Source: SIG622 sp045604705 (lineage in GTDB: Bacteria; Bacillota; Clostridia; Oscillospirales; CAG-382). Taken from it: a DNA stretch of 28,825 nucleotides. A program made the position numbers and the translations under genes. Positions 7,194 through 14,831 of the stretch are shown here, in pieces (position 1 is the stretch's first letter; every line of letters starts with the position of its first letter). The notes beneath the pieces are model-generated. The model did no database searches. It saw only the letters and a program-made list of their open reading frames with translations, and was not told where the DNA came from. Where the stretch lies: NCBI GenBank assembly GCA_045604705.1, contig JAZUOO010000039.1, positions 1 through 28,825 on the forward strand. Reading direction: 5' to 3'.

Positions 7194-8828
7194 ATGCTGA
7201 AATTTCAGGGAAAAGGCGTATACGGAGCGATAGCTGTCGGCAAGGCATCGTTTATAAAGCGGAAGGAAGCGGAAATATGCCGCTGTGAGGTAACCGATAC
7301 GGGTGCCGAGCTTTCAAAGCTTTCAAAGGCAAAGCAGAAAGCGGCATCCCAGCTCTCGGAAATATACGAAAGGGCTCTTCGTGAGGTAGGAGAGGACAAT
7401 GCAAGAATTTTTGAAACTCACATGATGATGCTTGAGGACGAGGATTACAACGAATCAATACGCAACATCATCCTGACACAGAGTGTCAATGCGGAATACG
7501 CCGTCTTTGCAACGGGAGAAAACTTTTCCGAAATGTTCTCTTCAATGGAGGACAGTTATATGCGTGCAAGGGCGGCGGATGTAAGGGATATATCCATGCG
7601 GCTGTGTGACTGTATGTCAAAGGGCAGAAAAAAGAAAGCCTTACCTTGCGAGCCCGCAGTTATATGTGCCGACGACCTTGCTCCAAGCGAAACGGTTCTT
7701 TTTGATAAGGATAAGGTTTTGGCGTTTGTTACGGGAAAGGGCTCAGAAAATTCCCATACAGCGATTCTTGCAAGAAATATGAATATTCCTGCCGTAATAG
7801 GTGCAGGCAAGGAATTTTCCGAGAAAACAAAGGATAACGATATTATTGCGGTAGACGGATATACGGGTGAAATTTTCGTAAATCCCGACGAGGAAACATT
7901 GAAAAAAGTATATGCAAAACAGAAAGCTGACAACGAAAAAAAGGAGCTTTTGAAAACTCTTAAGGGTAAGGAAAATATAACTCTTGACGGTACAAAAATA
8001 AACATTTACGCCAACATCGGAAGTGCAGACCATGTCGGAGCCGCCCTGTTCAATGATGCGGGAGGCATAGGACTCTTTCGAAGTGAATTCCTGTATCTTG
8101 AAAGCACTGACTATCCCGACGAAGAATACCAATTTTCCGTATACAAACGTGTATTGGAATGTATGGGAGGGAAAAAGGTGATAATACGCACTCTTGATAT
8201 AGGGGCAGATAAAAGGGTAGATTATTTCGGACTTGAAACCGAAGAAAACCCCGCCCTCGGACTTCGTGCTATTCGACTCTGCCTTGAACGACCGGACGTA
8301 TTTAAAACTCAGCTCCGAGCCCTTTTCAGAGCCTCTGTATACGGTAACCTCGGAATAATGTTCCCCATGATTGCGAACATATGGGAGCTTGATAGGGTAT
8401 TGGAGATATGCACTGAAGTCAAAGCTAAACTAAAAAGCGAGGGCATTGAATACAGCGAAAAGACCGAGATCGGTATAATGATTGAGACCCCCGCTGCAGC
8501 ACTGATCTCTGAAAAACTTGCTCCGATGGTGGATTTCTTCAGTATCGGCACCAACGACCTTACCCAATATACTCTTGCAATTGACAGACAGAATCCGCAG
8601 CTTGAGCGTTTTTGCGATACTCACCATGAAGCGGTTCTGAAGCTGATTGAAATGACAGCCCGTAACGCCCATAAGCACGGTGTATGGGTTGGTATCTGCG
8701 GAGAGCTTGCCTCGGACACAACTCTTACCGAAACTTTTCTTCGTATGGGTATAGATGAACTGTCCGTTTCCCCACCGTATATCCTGAAAGTGCGTGAGGC
8801 GGTGAGAAACACACACCTTTCAAAGTGA
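7194..8828 (+). CDS. ptsI: PTS Enzyme I (phosphoenolpyruvate-protein phosphotransferase)
   Basis: A 544-residue cytoplasmic enzyme that takes phosphate from PEP and gives it to HPr. The phosphohistidine is His188 in GSENSHTAILARN, which is then read as the swivelling domain boundary. The PEP-binding barrel shows GGIGLFRSEFLYL, ALGLRAIR, MFPMIANIWELD, GIMIETPAAALIS, FFSIGTNDLTQYTLAIDR, and near the end GICGELASD. Length and domain order match the family. The start at 7194 is preceded by GGAAGGGAG; an in-frame ATG at 7158 would overlap ptsH. Together with the two genes before it this forms a complete phosphorelay in one operon, which suggests the three are tuned to one another. Confidence 0.95.
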   Translation: MLKFQGKGVYGAIAVGKASFIKRKEAEICRCEVTDTGAELSKLSKAKQKAASQLSEIYERALREVGEDNARIFETHMMMLEDEDYNESIRNIILTQSVNAEYAVFATGENFSEMFSSMEDSYMRARAADVRDISMRLCDCMSKGRKKKALPCEPAVICADDLAPSETVLFDKDKVLAFVTGKGSENSHTAILARNMNIPAVIGAGKEFSEKTKDNDIIAVDGYTGEIFVNPDEETLKKVYAKQKADNEKKELLKTLKGKENITLDGTKINIYANIGSADHVGAALFNDAGGIGLFRSEFLYLESTDYPDEEYQFSVYKRVLECMGGKKVIIRTLDIGADKRVDYFGLETEENPALGLRAIRLCLERPDVFKTQLRALFRASVYGNLGIMFPMIANIWELDRVLEICTEVKAKLKSEGIEYSEKTEIGIMIETPAAALISEKLAPMVDFFSIGTNDLTQYTLAIDRQNPQLERFCDTHHEAVLKLIEMTARNAHKHGVWVGICGELASDTTLTETFLRMGIDELSVSPPYILKVREAVRNTHLSK

Positions 8829-8935
8829 AAGCAAAAAATATTTTTAAATGAGTTAAGAATGTGTATGCAATTTTTGCGAAAACGACCAAAAATCAACTTA
8901 ATATATTATTTTTTGCTACACTTTCGGAAAATCCG

Positions 8936-8964
8936 TTGACTTTTTTTATTTTTGTTGCTATAAT
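8936..8964 (+). promoter_or_regulatory. Promoter of uxaBA
   Basis: TTGACT (8936-8941), 17 bases of T-rich spacer, TATAAT (8959-8964), about 38 bases before the uxaB start. The region between ptsI and this promoter is AT-rich and shows no clear terminator. Confidence 0.75.
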
Positions 8965-9002
8965 ACTCTTAACAATACTAAAAGGGGACGGTATATCAAA
9001 AA

Positions 9003-10298
9003 ATGTTTGAAAAGAAAGTAAGATGCAATAAGATAATCCAGTTCGGCGAGGGCGGCTTCCTTCGCGGATTTGTTGACTGGATAGTTCAGCTCACAAACGA
9101 AAACAGCGATTTCAATGCAGGCGTGGTAGTTGTACAGCCCATCGAAAAGGGAATGTGTGACAAGCTGGAGCAGCAGAACTGTGTTTACACTCACATAATG
9201 CGTGGAATGAAAGACGGCGTTCCTACTGTGGAAAAGAAGATTATTGACGTTATCGATCACACAGTTCAGCCTTACTGCGATTTCGAAGAATATCTCTCAC
9301 TTGCGGACGATGCAAATTTCAGATTCGTTGTTTCCAACACAACAGAGTCCGGTATTGTATTTTCTGCAGATGATAAGATTGAGAATGCTCCCGCAGTTTC
9401 TTTCCCCGGAAAGCTCACACTGCTTCTAAAAAGAAGATTTGACAAGAAGCTACCCGGATTTATTTTCCTGCCCTGCGAGCTTATTGACAAGAACGGCGAA
9501 AATCTGAAGAAGTGCGTGCTTGAATATATAAAGCTCTGGGATATGGGCGGTGATTTTGCCACCTGGATTGAAAAGGAAAATTATTTCTGTAATACTCTCG
9601 TTGACAGAATTGTTACCGGCTATCCGAGAGATGAAAAGATAGACCTCGGTTATGAGGACAATATGCTGAACACCAGCGAGCTGTTCCATCTGTGGGTTAT
9701 TGAAGGACCGGACTTCCTTGTTAAGGAGTTCCCGTTTGATAAGGCAGGTCTCAACATTATTGTAACGGATAATCTTGAACGCTACAGAACAAGAAAGGTA
9801 CGTATTCTCAACGGTGCACACACCTCCATGATTCCATATGCTATGCTCTGCGGTATCGAAAGTGTAGGCGACTGCATGAAAGACGAAAAGATGTCTGCCT
9901 TTGTAAAGAAGTGCGTATACGAAGAAATCATTCCTACTCTCGATCTTCCCGAGGAAGAACTTCTCGACTATGCAAACAACGTATTTGAGCGTTTTGAAAA
10001 CCCATACATCAAACACCTTTGTGCATCCATTTCCCTTAACTCGGTAAGCAAATTCAAGGTAAGAGTTCTTCCCTCAATCCTTGAGTACATAAAGAGAAAG
10101 AACGCAATGCCGCAGACACTTCTCTTCTCCTTTGCAAAGCTCATTGAATTCTACAAGGTCGGCACACCAAACGACGACGAAAAGATTGTGGCATATATGA
10201 AGACAGCATCCGTTTCTGAAATCCTTTCCAACAAGGAGCTTTGGGACGAGGATCTTGGTTATCTTACAGCGGGGGTTGAAAAGTACATTGGAAAATAA
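9003..10298 (+). CDS. uxaB: Tagaturonate reductase (altronate oxidoreductase)
   Basis: A 431-residue NADH-dependent enzyme of the mannitol dehydrogenase/long-chain polyol dehydrogenase family; it reduces D-tagaturonate to D-altronate in galacturonate catabolism. The N-terminal IIQFGEGGFLRGFVDW is the dinucleotide-binding loop typical of the UxaB branch. FVVSNTTESGI, the segment NYFCNTLVDRIVTGYPR and the catalytic-region motif KVRILNGAHTSM are also characteristic. The start has AAGGGGA upstream. It is shorter than the E. coli enzyme (about 480 residues) but has no internal gap in the motifs. The last 11 bases overlap uxaA, so the two proteins are probably made by coupled translation. Confidence 0.9.
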   Translation: MFEKKVRCNKIIQFGEGGFLRGFVDWIVQLTNENSDFNAGVVVVQPIEKGMCDKLEQQNCVYTHIMRGMKDGVPTVEKKIIDVIDHTVQPYCDFEEYLSLADDANFRFVVSNTTESGIVFSADDKIENAPAVSFPGKLTLLLKRRFDKKLPGFIFLPCELIDKNGENLKKCVLEYIKLWDMGGDFATWIEKENYFCNTLVDRIVTGYPRDEKIDLGYEDNMLNTSELFHLWVIEGPDFLVKEFPFDKAGLNIIVTDNLERYRTRKVRILNGAHTSMIPYAMLCGIESVGDCMKDEKMSAFVKKCVYEEIIPTLDLPEEELLDYANNVFERFENPYIKHLCASISLNSVSKFKVRVLPSILEYIKRKNAMPQTLLFSFAKLIEFYKVGTPNDDEKIVAYMKTASVSEILSNKELWDEDLGYLTAGVEKYIGK

Positions 10299-11688
10299 GG
10301 CTAAAACACTGGTTATTCACGAGAATGACAACGTATACATAAACCTCGAAGAAGGACACAAATATGCAAGACGTGACATTAAAAAGGGTGAAAATATCAT
10401 AAAATACGGCTTTCCCATCGGTCACGCAACGGAAGACATCAAGAAAGACGAACACGTTCATTCACACAACGTAAAGACGAATCTTTCGGATATTTCCGAC
10501 TACAAATACAATTTCGTAGACCACGGCATCAAAATCGGATCTACAGATAAAACCTTTATGGCATATGTCCGTAAAAACGGCGATGTCGGTATCAGAAATG
10601 ACATATGGGTAGTCAACACCGTCGGATGTATCAATAAGACAGCGCAGATAATCGCAGAAAAAGCGGGAGCAAAGTATTTCCCTCATCCGTTCGGCTGTTC
10701 GCAGTTGGGTGGTGACATGGAGGTTACACAGAAAGTTCTCGCAGGTCTTGTAAAGCATCCAAACGCGGGCGGCGTACTTGTTTTGGGGCTTGGCTGTGAA
10801 AACAACAATCTTGATGTATTCAAGCCTATCTTGGGTGAATTCGACAGTGAAAGAATACGATTTCTCAACACTCAGGAATGTGAAGACGAAATAGAAGACG
10901 CACTTGCGATAATTGACGAGTTGAAAGCCATTGCAGCAAAGGATGAAAGAGTTCCTGTACCGCTTTCAAAGCTTAAGATTGGTCTTAAGTGCGGCGGCAG
11001 TGACGGCTACAGCGGAATTACTGCAAATCCGCTTTGTGGATCTCTCTGTAACAGAATGTCGGAAATGGGTGGCACTTGTATTCTTACCGAAGTTCCCGAA
11101 ATGTTCGGCGCGGAGCATCTTCTTATGGAACGTTGCGTTTCAAAGGAAGTGTTTGACAAAACCGTAAATATGATCAACGGTTATAAGAAGTATTTCATGT
11201 CACACAATCAGCCTATATACGAAAATCCGTCACCCGGAAACAAAAAGGGCGGCATCACAACACTTGAAGAAAAGTCTCTGGGCTGTGTACAAAAGGGCGG
11301 TCTTGCGAACGTTACCGATGTTCTTGACTACGGCGATATTGTAACAAAGAGCGGACTTTCACTTATGAACGGTCCCGGAAATGATCTTGTTGCGGTTACA
11401 AACCTCTCTGTATCCGGCGTACATATTGTTCTCTTCACAACAGGCAGAGGAACACCCTTCGGAGGCCCCGTTCCCACGGTTAAGATTTCCACGAACAGTG
11501 CTCTTGCCGAAAGAAAAAAGAACTGGATAGATTTCAATGCCGGAAGATTTCTTGAAGGCATTTCCATGGAACAGTTGACAGACGAGCTTTTTGACTATGT
11601 AATATCGGTGGCAGAGGGTCAGGAGTGTCTGAGCGAAAAGAACGGATTTTTTGAAATCTCTATCTTCAAAAACGGAGTAACACTTTAA
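10288..11688 (+). CDS. uxaA: Altronate dehydratase
   Basis: A 466-residue lyase that dehydrates D-altronate to 2-keto-3-deoxy-D-gluconate. Residues 1 to about 90 form the SAF domain (LVIHENDNVYINLEEG, then ENIIKYGFPIGHATEDIKK). The main domain follows, with FPHPFGCSQLG, LGLGCENNN, LKCGGSDGYSGITANP and GRGTPFGGPVPTVKIS, typical of UxaA/GarD. I choose the TTG at 10288: it gives the expected SAF N-terminus and has GGGGG 12 bases upstream, inside the uxaB tail. A start at 10255 would put 11 non-homologous residues in front. With uxaB it provides two consecutive steps of galacturonate breakdown; isomerase, kinase and aldolase are not in the window. Confidence 0.9.
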   Translation: MENKAKTLVIHENDNVYINLEEGHKYARRDIKKGENIIKYGFPIGHATEDIKKDEHVHSHNVKTNLSDISDYKYNFVDHGIKIGSTDKTFMAYVRKNGDVGIRNDIWVVNTVGCINKTAQIIAEKAGAKYFPHPFGCSQLGGDMEVTQKVLAGLVKHPNAGGVLVLGLGCENNNLDVFKPILGEFDSERIRFLNTQECEDEIEDALAIIDELKAIAAKDERVPVPLSKLKIGLKCGGSDGYSGITANPLCGSLCNRMSEMGGTCILTEVPEMFGAEHLLMERCVSKEVFDKTVNMINGYKKYFMSHNQPIYENPSPGNKKGGITTLEEKSLGCVQKGGLANVTDVLDYGDIVTKSGLSLMNGPGNDLVAVTNLSVSGVHIVLFTTGRGTPFGGPVPTVKISTNSALAERKKNWIDFNAGRFLEGISMEQLTDELFDYVISVAEGQECLSEKNGFFEISIFKNGVTL

Positions 11689-11706
11689 GCGAATATTGTT
11701 ATCATT

Positions 11707-11736
11707 GGGGGATTACTACGTGTAATCTCCCTTTTT
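11707..11736 (+). terminator. Intrinsic terminator of uxaBA
   Basis: GGGGGATTAC (11707-11716) pairs with GTAATCTCCC (11722-11731), ten pairs with one G-U, followed by TTTTT. Confidence 0.85.
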
Positions 11737-11740
11737 GTAT

Positions 11741-11774
11741 GAAGAAAAGGAAGTGCACAAAATTGCACCTCCTT
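11741..11774 (-). terminator. Terminator of the araC-rhaM unit
   Basis: On the minus strand AAGGAGGTGCA (11774-11764) pairs with TGCACTTCCTT (11757-11747), eleven pairs with one G-U, followed by TTCTTC. It sits back to back with the uxaBA terminator, insulating the convergent transcripts. Confidence 0.7.
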
Positions 11775-11791
11775 TGTATAAGTCATCGGTA

Positions 11792-12106
11792 TTATTCAAA
11801 TTCAAAAACCTGACGAAGCAGCGGCTGAGCCCCGGTAACCGGATCCTTTTCCATAATAAGAATGTCCGCCATATACTCATCCCATTTTTTAACAACTTCA
11901 CTTTCCCTCTGAACCTTTGAAGCGTGTTCAATATTGTCACACTCATAATAGCCAAACATCTCATTTCCGACATTCCAGATTGAGTAGTTGCGGATACCGG
12001 CCTCTCTCAGTACCTCTTTCATTTCTTCCCATATTTTATCGTGACGCCTGATATACTCATCAAGCATACCCGGCTTTATAAGCCCTTTCCATGCGTATTT
12101 TGCCAT
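11792..12106 (-). CDS. rhaM: L-rhamnose mutarotase family protein
   Basis: A 104-residue protein of the RhaM/YiiL family, which interconverts the alpha and beta anomers of L-rhamnose (relatives act on other sugars). Family features are the opening YAWKGLIKPGMLDEYIRRHDKIW with the catalytic histidine in RRHD, NYSIWNVGNEMFGYYE, and the closing tryptophan/glutamate region KKWDEYMADIL. Length is typical. The start at 12106 has AAAAGGAGA upstream. It lies downstream of an AraC-type regulator on the same strand, so the pair probably responds to one sugar. No rhamnose isomerase, kinase or aldolase is visible here, so the true sugar is uncertain and the gene symbol is by family only. Confidence 0.82.
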   Translation of the reverse strand: MAKYAWKGLIKPGMLDEYIRRHDKIWEEMKEVLREAGIRNYSIWNVGNEMFGYYECDNIEHASKVQRESEVVKKWDEYMADILIMEKDPVTGAQPLLRQVFEFE

Positions 12107-12152
12107 GTTTTGTTCTCCTTTTGTATTTATAATAATAAAATTACCAAACGAC

Positions 12153-12205
12153 GGTGCGCTGAGTCGTCGCACCCTACATTCCCTTAATCCTACTCCCTAA
12201 ATCCT
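12153..12205. repeat. Short intergenic repeat, copy 1 (hairpin plus 29-base tag)
   Basis: GGTGCG (12153-12158) and CGCACC (12168-12173) form a hairpin, followed after three bases by a 29-base C/T-rich tag (12177-12205) containing CCTACTCCCTAAATCCT. The tag matches 23 of 29 bases of the tag at 20005-20033, where a hairpin also sits on the same side. The tag abuts the stop codon of the AraC gene. Confidence 0.6.
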
Positions 12206-13053
12206 CACTTCCCCAAATATTTATTCATATGCGACGTATCAAAGAACCCACACTTTTGTGCAATTTCCGTTCTGCTCATCTGTCCCTGGGAAAGCAGGGC
12301 TTTTGCTGCAGTGACACGGCATTTTATTATATATTCCAGTGGAGTCATTTTGGTTATCGCTTTGAAGTGCCTGTGAAGTGTCGGTCTCGACATATTCGCC
12401 ACCTGTATGAGCGTTTCAACGGTAATCGGCTCCATATAGTGATTCTGAATATATTCAAGAGTACGCAGTATGTGCGAATTTGCGGGAATAATCTCGGCTC
12501 TGTGTATCCTTCTGCATTTTCTGTAATAGCACATATCCGAAAGGAATCGCAACACTAGTATATTTCTGTATGCTGCGAAATCCTCACCCTTGACGCTCAT
12601 AATGTCGGCAATTTCTTTTCGTACACATTCCTGCTTTTCATCGTCAAGCTTTAAAAAGAAATTATCATCATATACCTGACGAAGATATGGCTCAATTTCA
12701 AACAGCGTTGAATATCCGGGAACTTTGGACAAATCCTCACCGTACTTTTCAAGAAACCCGTGGTGCAGGACTATGTGGCAGACATCAAGCTCATGCTCGC
12801 AGAAATAGCCGTGCTCAACGTGAGGCGGTATTACGAAAAACTCCCCGGCTGTCAGAGGTATTGCCATTTCACCGATATAGTGACAGCCTTTGCCCCTGAG
12901 AACTATGTTTATTTCATAAAAGTCATGACTGTGCATCCCGATGTTACAACAATGGTGAACGGAAACATTGGTAAGATCACGGGATCCGTCGGGAAACTCC
13001 ATGTTTTCACCGTAAAACGGAACAACATATGAATCTATTTTTTTCGGATACAT
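12205..13053 (-). CDS. AraC-family transcriptional regulator, C-terminus clipped
   Basis: A 282-residue regulator. Residues about 20-110 form an AraC-type cupin sugar-sensing domain (MHSHDFYEINIVLRGKG, then AGEFFVIPPHVEHGYF). The C-terminal two-helix-turn-helix domain begins near residue 195; the first HTH is VETLIQVANMSRPTLHRHFKAI. The second HTH (SRTEIAQKCGFFDTSHMNKY) ends at LGK. About 15 residues that usually follow (the F..G.SP..YR end) are missing, and the stop codon abuts a repeat tag. It is divergent from the alcohol dehydrogenase/glycyl radical enzyme cluster and precedes rhaM, so it probably controls one or both in response to a sugar. DNA binding may be weakened by the truncation. 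Confidence 0.88.
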   Translation of the reverse strand: MYPKKIDSYVVPFYGENMEFPDGSRDLTNVSVHHCCNIGMHSHDFYEINIVLRGKGCHYIGEMAIPLTAGEFFVIPPHVEHGYFCEHELDVCHIVLHHGFLEKYGEDLSKVPGYSTLFEIEPYLRQVYDDNFFLKLDDEKQECVRKEIADIMSVKGEDFAAYRNILVLRFLSDMCYYRKCRRIHRAEIIPANSHILRTLEYIQNHYMEPITVETLIQVANMSRPTLHRHFKAITKMTPLEYIIKCRVTAAKALLSQGQMSRTEIAQKCGFFDTSHMNKYLGK

Positions 13054-13103
13054 AGTTTTTCTCCAAATTAATATAAATTTACCAAAAAATAATATTCTTT
13101 TAC

Positions 13104-13132
13104 TTGCATTATATCATGATTTGTGTTATTAT
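13104..13132 (+). promoter_or_regulatory. Promoter of the alcohol dehydrogenase gene
   Basis: TTGCAT (13104-13109), 17 bases, TATTAT (13127-13132). It lies in the divergent space between the AraC gene and the dehydrogenase, where a regulator of this class would bind. Confidence 0.6.
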
Positions 13133-13174
13133 ATAAGTATAAACTATAAATTTTCTCTGAAAGGACGATTGTTT

Positions 13175-14344
13175 ATGAAAAATTTTTATTTCTATATGCC
13201 TACCAAAATAGTTTTTGGCGTAGGTGCACTCCAGAAGCTCTCCGAGCAGTCACTTCCCGGAAAGAAAGCACTTATTGTAACCGGAGGTAATTCCGTAAAG
13301 AAGTTCGGCTACCTTCAGGAAACAATTGAACAGCTTGCAAAGGCAGGCGTTCAGTGTGACATTTACGATGGTATTACTCCCAACCCCACAAAGGATGAGG
13401 TTCACGAGGGCGCAGACAAGGCTAAGAAGTTCGGTGCAGACTTTATCGTAGGGCTCGGCGGCGGAAGTGCCATTGATGCCTCAAAGGCAGTTGCAATCAT
13501 GGCAAACAATCCCGGTGACTATTGGGATTATATCAGCGGTGGTACCGGTAAAGGTATGCCTATTCCCAATAATCCGCTTCCCGTAGTTGCAATTACAACG
13601 ACAGCAGGAACTGGCACCGAGGTTGACCCCTGGATGGTTATTACAAAGACGGAAACAAACGAAAAGATCGGTTCAGGTTGTGAAAAGGACTTCCCTGTTA
13701 TAGCAATTGTTGACCCTGTTCTCATGTCAACAGTTCCCCCGAGACTTACAGCATATCAGGGCTTTGATGCTCTCTTCCACAGTACCGAGGGTGTACTCAA
13801 TGTAAATGCTACGGAAATGAGCGACCTTTATGCTCTCGAAGCAATCAGACTTATCGGTAAGAGCCTGCCGGAAGCTGTAAGAAACGGTAAGAACCTCGAT
13901 GCAAGAGCAGATGTTGCGGCTGCAAACACACTTTCCGGCATTAATGAATACTGTTCCGGCTGTATCTCAGAGCACAGCCTTGCACACGCAGCGGGGGCAT
14001 ATCACCCCAACCTTGAGCATGGTGCATACCTTACCTCCATCAGCGTTGCTTACTACACCTACATGGCAAATAGCGGTAAGTGCGATGAAAAGATGATAGC
14101 AATGGCAAAGGCTCTCGGCAAGACAGACGCAACCAAGGCAATGGACTTTGTAGAAGCTTTGGCGCAGCTTATTAAAGATTGTGGCCTTGATGACATCAAG
14201 GTTAGCGAGTACGGTATTAAATACGAAGAACTTGACAAATATGTGAAGAATGCAAGAGATACAATGGGCGGTCTTTTCGGCTGTGATCCCGTTGAGGTTA
14301 CAGACGAGGCGGCACTGGAGATACTTCAGAGATCATATAAGTAA
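13175..14344 (+). CDS. Iron-containing (group III) alcohol dehydrogenase
   Basis: A 389-residue NAD(P)-dependent cytoplasmic dehydrogenase. The nucleotide-binding region has GLGGGSAIDASKAVAIM and ITTTAGTGTEVDPW. The predicted metal ligands are Asp198 and His202 in GFDALFHSTEG, His267 in SEHSLAH, and His282 in LEHG, in the order known for FucO-like enzymes. The start is set by GAAAGGA upstream; a start at 13121 lies within the promoter. Substrate cannot be read from sequence. The neighbours (rhamnose mutarotase-like gene, AraC regulator, glycyl radical enzyme) would fit reduction of an aldehyde from deoxysugar breakdown, such as lactaldehyde, or of an aldehyde made by the glycyl radical enzyme. 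That is inference. Confidence 0.9.
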   Translation: MKNFYFYMPTKIVFGVGALQKLSEQSLPGKKALIVTGGNSVKKFGYLQETIEQLAKAGVQCDIYDGITPNPTKDEVHEGADKAKKFGADFIVGLGGGSAIDASKAVAIMANNPGDYWDYISGGTGKGMPIPNNPLPVVAITTTAGTGTEVDPWMVITKTETNEKIGSGCEKDFPVIAIVDPVLMSTVPPRLTAYQGFDALFHSTEGVLNVNATEMSDLYALEAIRLIGKSLPEAVRNGKNLDARADVAAANTLSGINEYCSGCISEHSLAHAAGAYHPNLEHGAYLTSISVAYYTYMANSGKCDEKMIAMAKALGKTDATKAMDFVEALAQLIKDCGLDDIKVSEYGIKYEELDKYVKNARDTMGGLFGCDPVEVTDEAALEILQRSYK

Positions 14345-14775
14345 TGTTTAGAGAATTACGAATTTTTCCGAAGGGAACTAAATAAAACACAGCATTAACC
14401 ACCGATATTCACTATGAGCCTCTTCGCCCCAATAGAGCACTGGGGATTAAGGACAAATACGAATTTGCCCACGGAACAGACTCTGTATGCGTTTATGACA
14501 TCGAAACTATGGATTTTGTAAAGGAAATCCCGGTAGTCACAAAGCCCGACTGTCATGCAACAAGCCTTGACAACAGCTACCTTTACATCGCTTGCCTTGA
14601 AGGTCTTTACTGCACCAGCCAGAAGACTCTCGAGGTTGAAAAGGTACTGACGGAAATAGGTCTCTGCTATGCAACAAACACCATGCCCAACGGTGCTATC
14701 GTAAGATTCTTCGACGTCGCAAGCTCCAACAAGTACATAATTTCCTCAAAAGAGGGTAAATACGAACAGAAATAA
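14344..14775 (+). pseudogene. Beta-propeller-like ORF with a single in-frame TAA at codon 14
   Basis: The ATG at 14344 overlaps the dehydrogenase stop codon (TAATG), as in coupled translation. The frame reads MFRELRIFPKGTK, meets TAA at 14383-14385, then stays open for 129 codons to the next stop at 14773-14775. The downstream part includes DSVCVYDIETMDFVKEI and SLDNSYLYIACLEG, phrases like blades of YncE/lactonase-type beta-propellers ('v.v.D..t.k.v..i.......s.dg..lyv'). The piece is too short for a whole propeller, so it may be a remnant. The in-frame TAA may be a nonsense mutation, a readthrough site or a sequencing error. An internal start at ATG 14509 lacks an RBS. Family assignment is weak. 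Confidence 0.5.
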
Positions 14776-14831
14776 ACTGAAAGAATATGAAACTCAAATT
14801 CTTATTCTTGATTTAAAAAGGAGGTTTCTTT

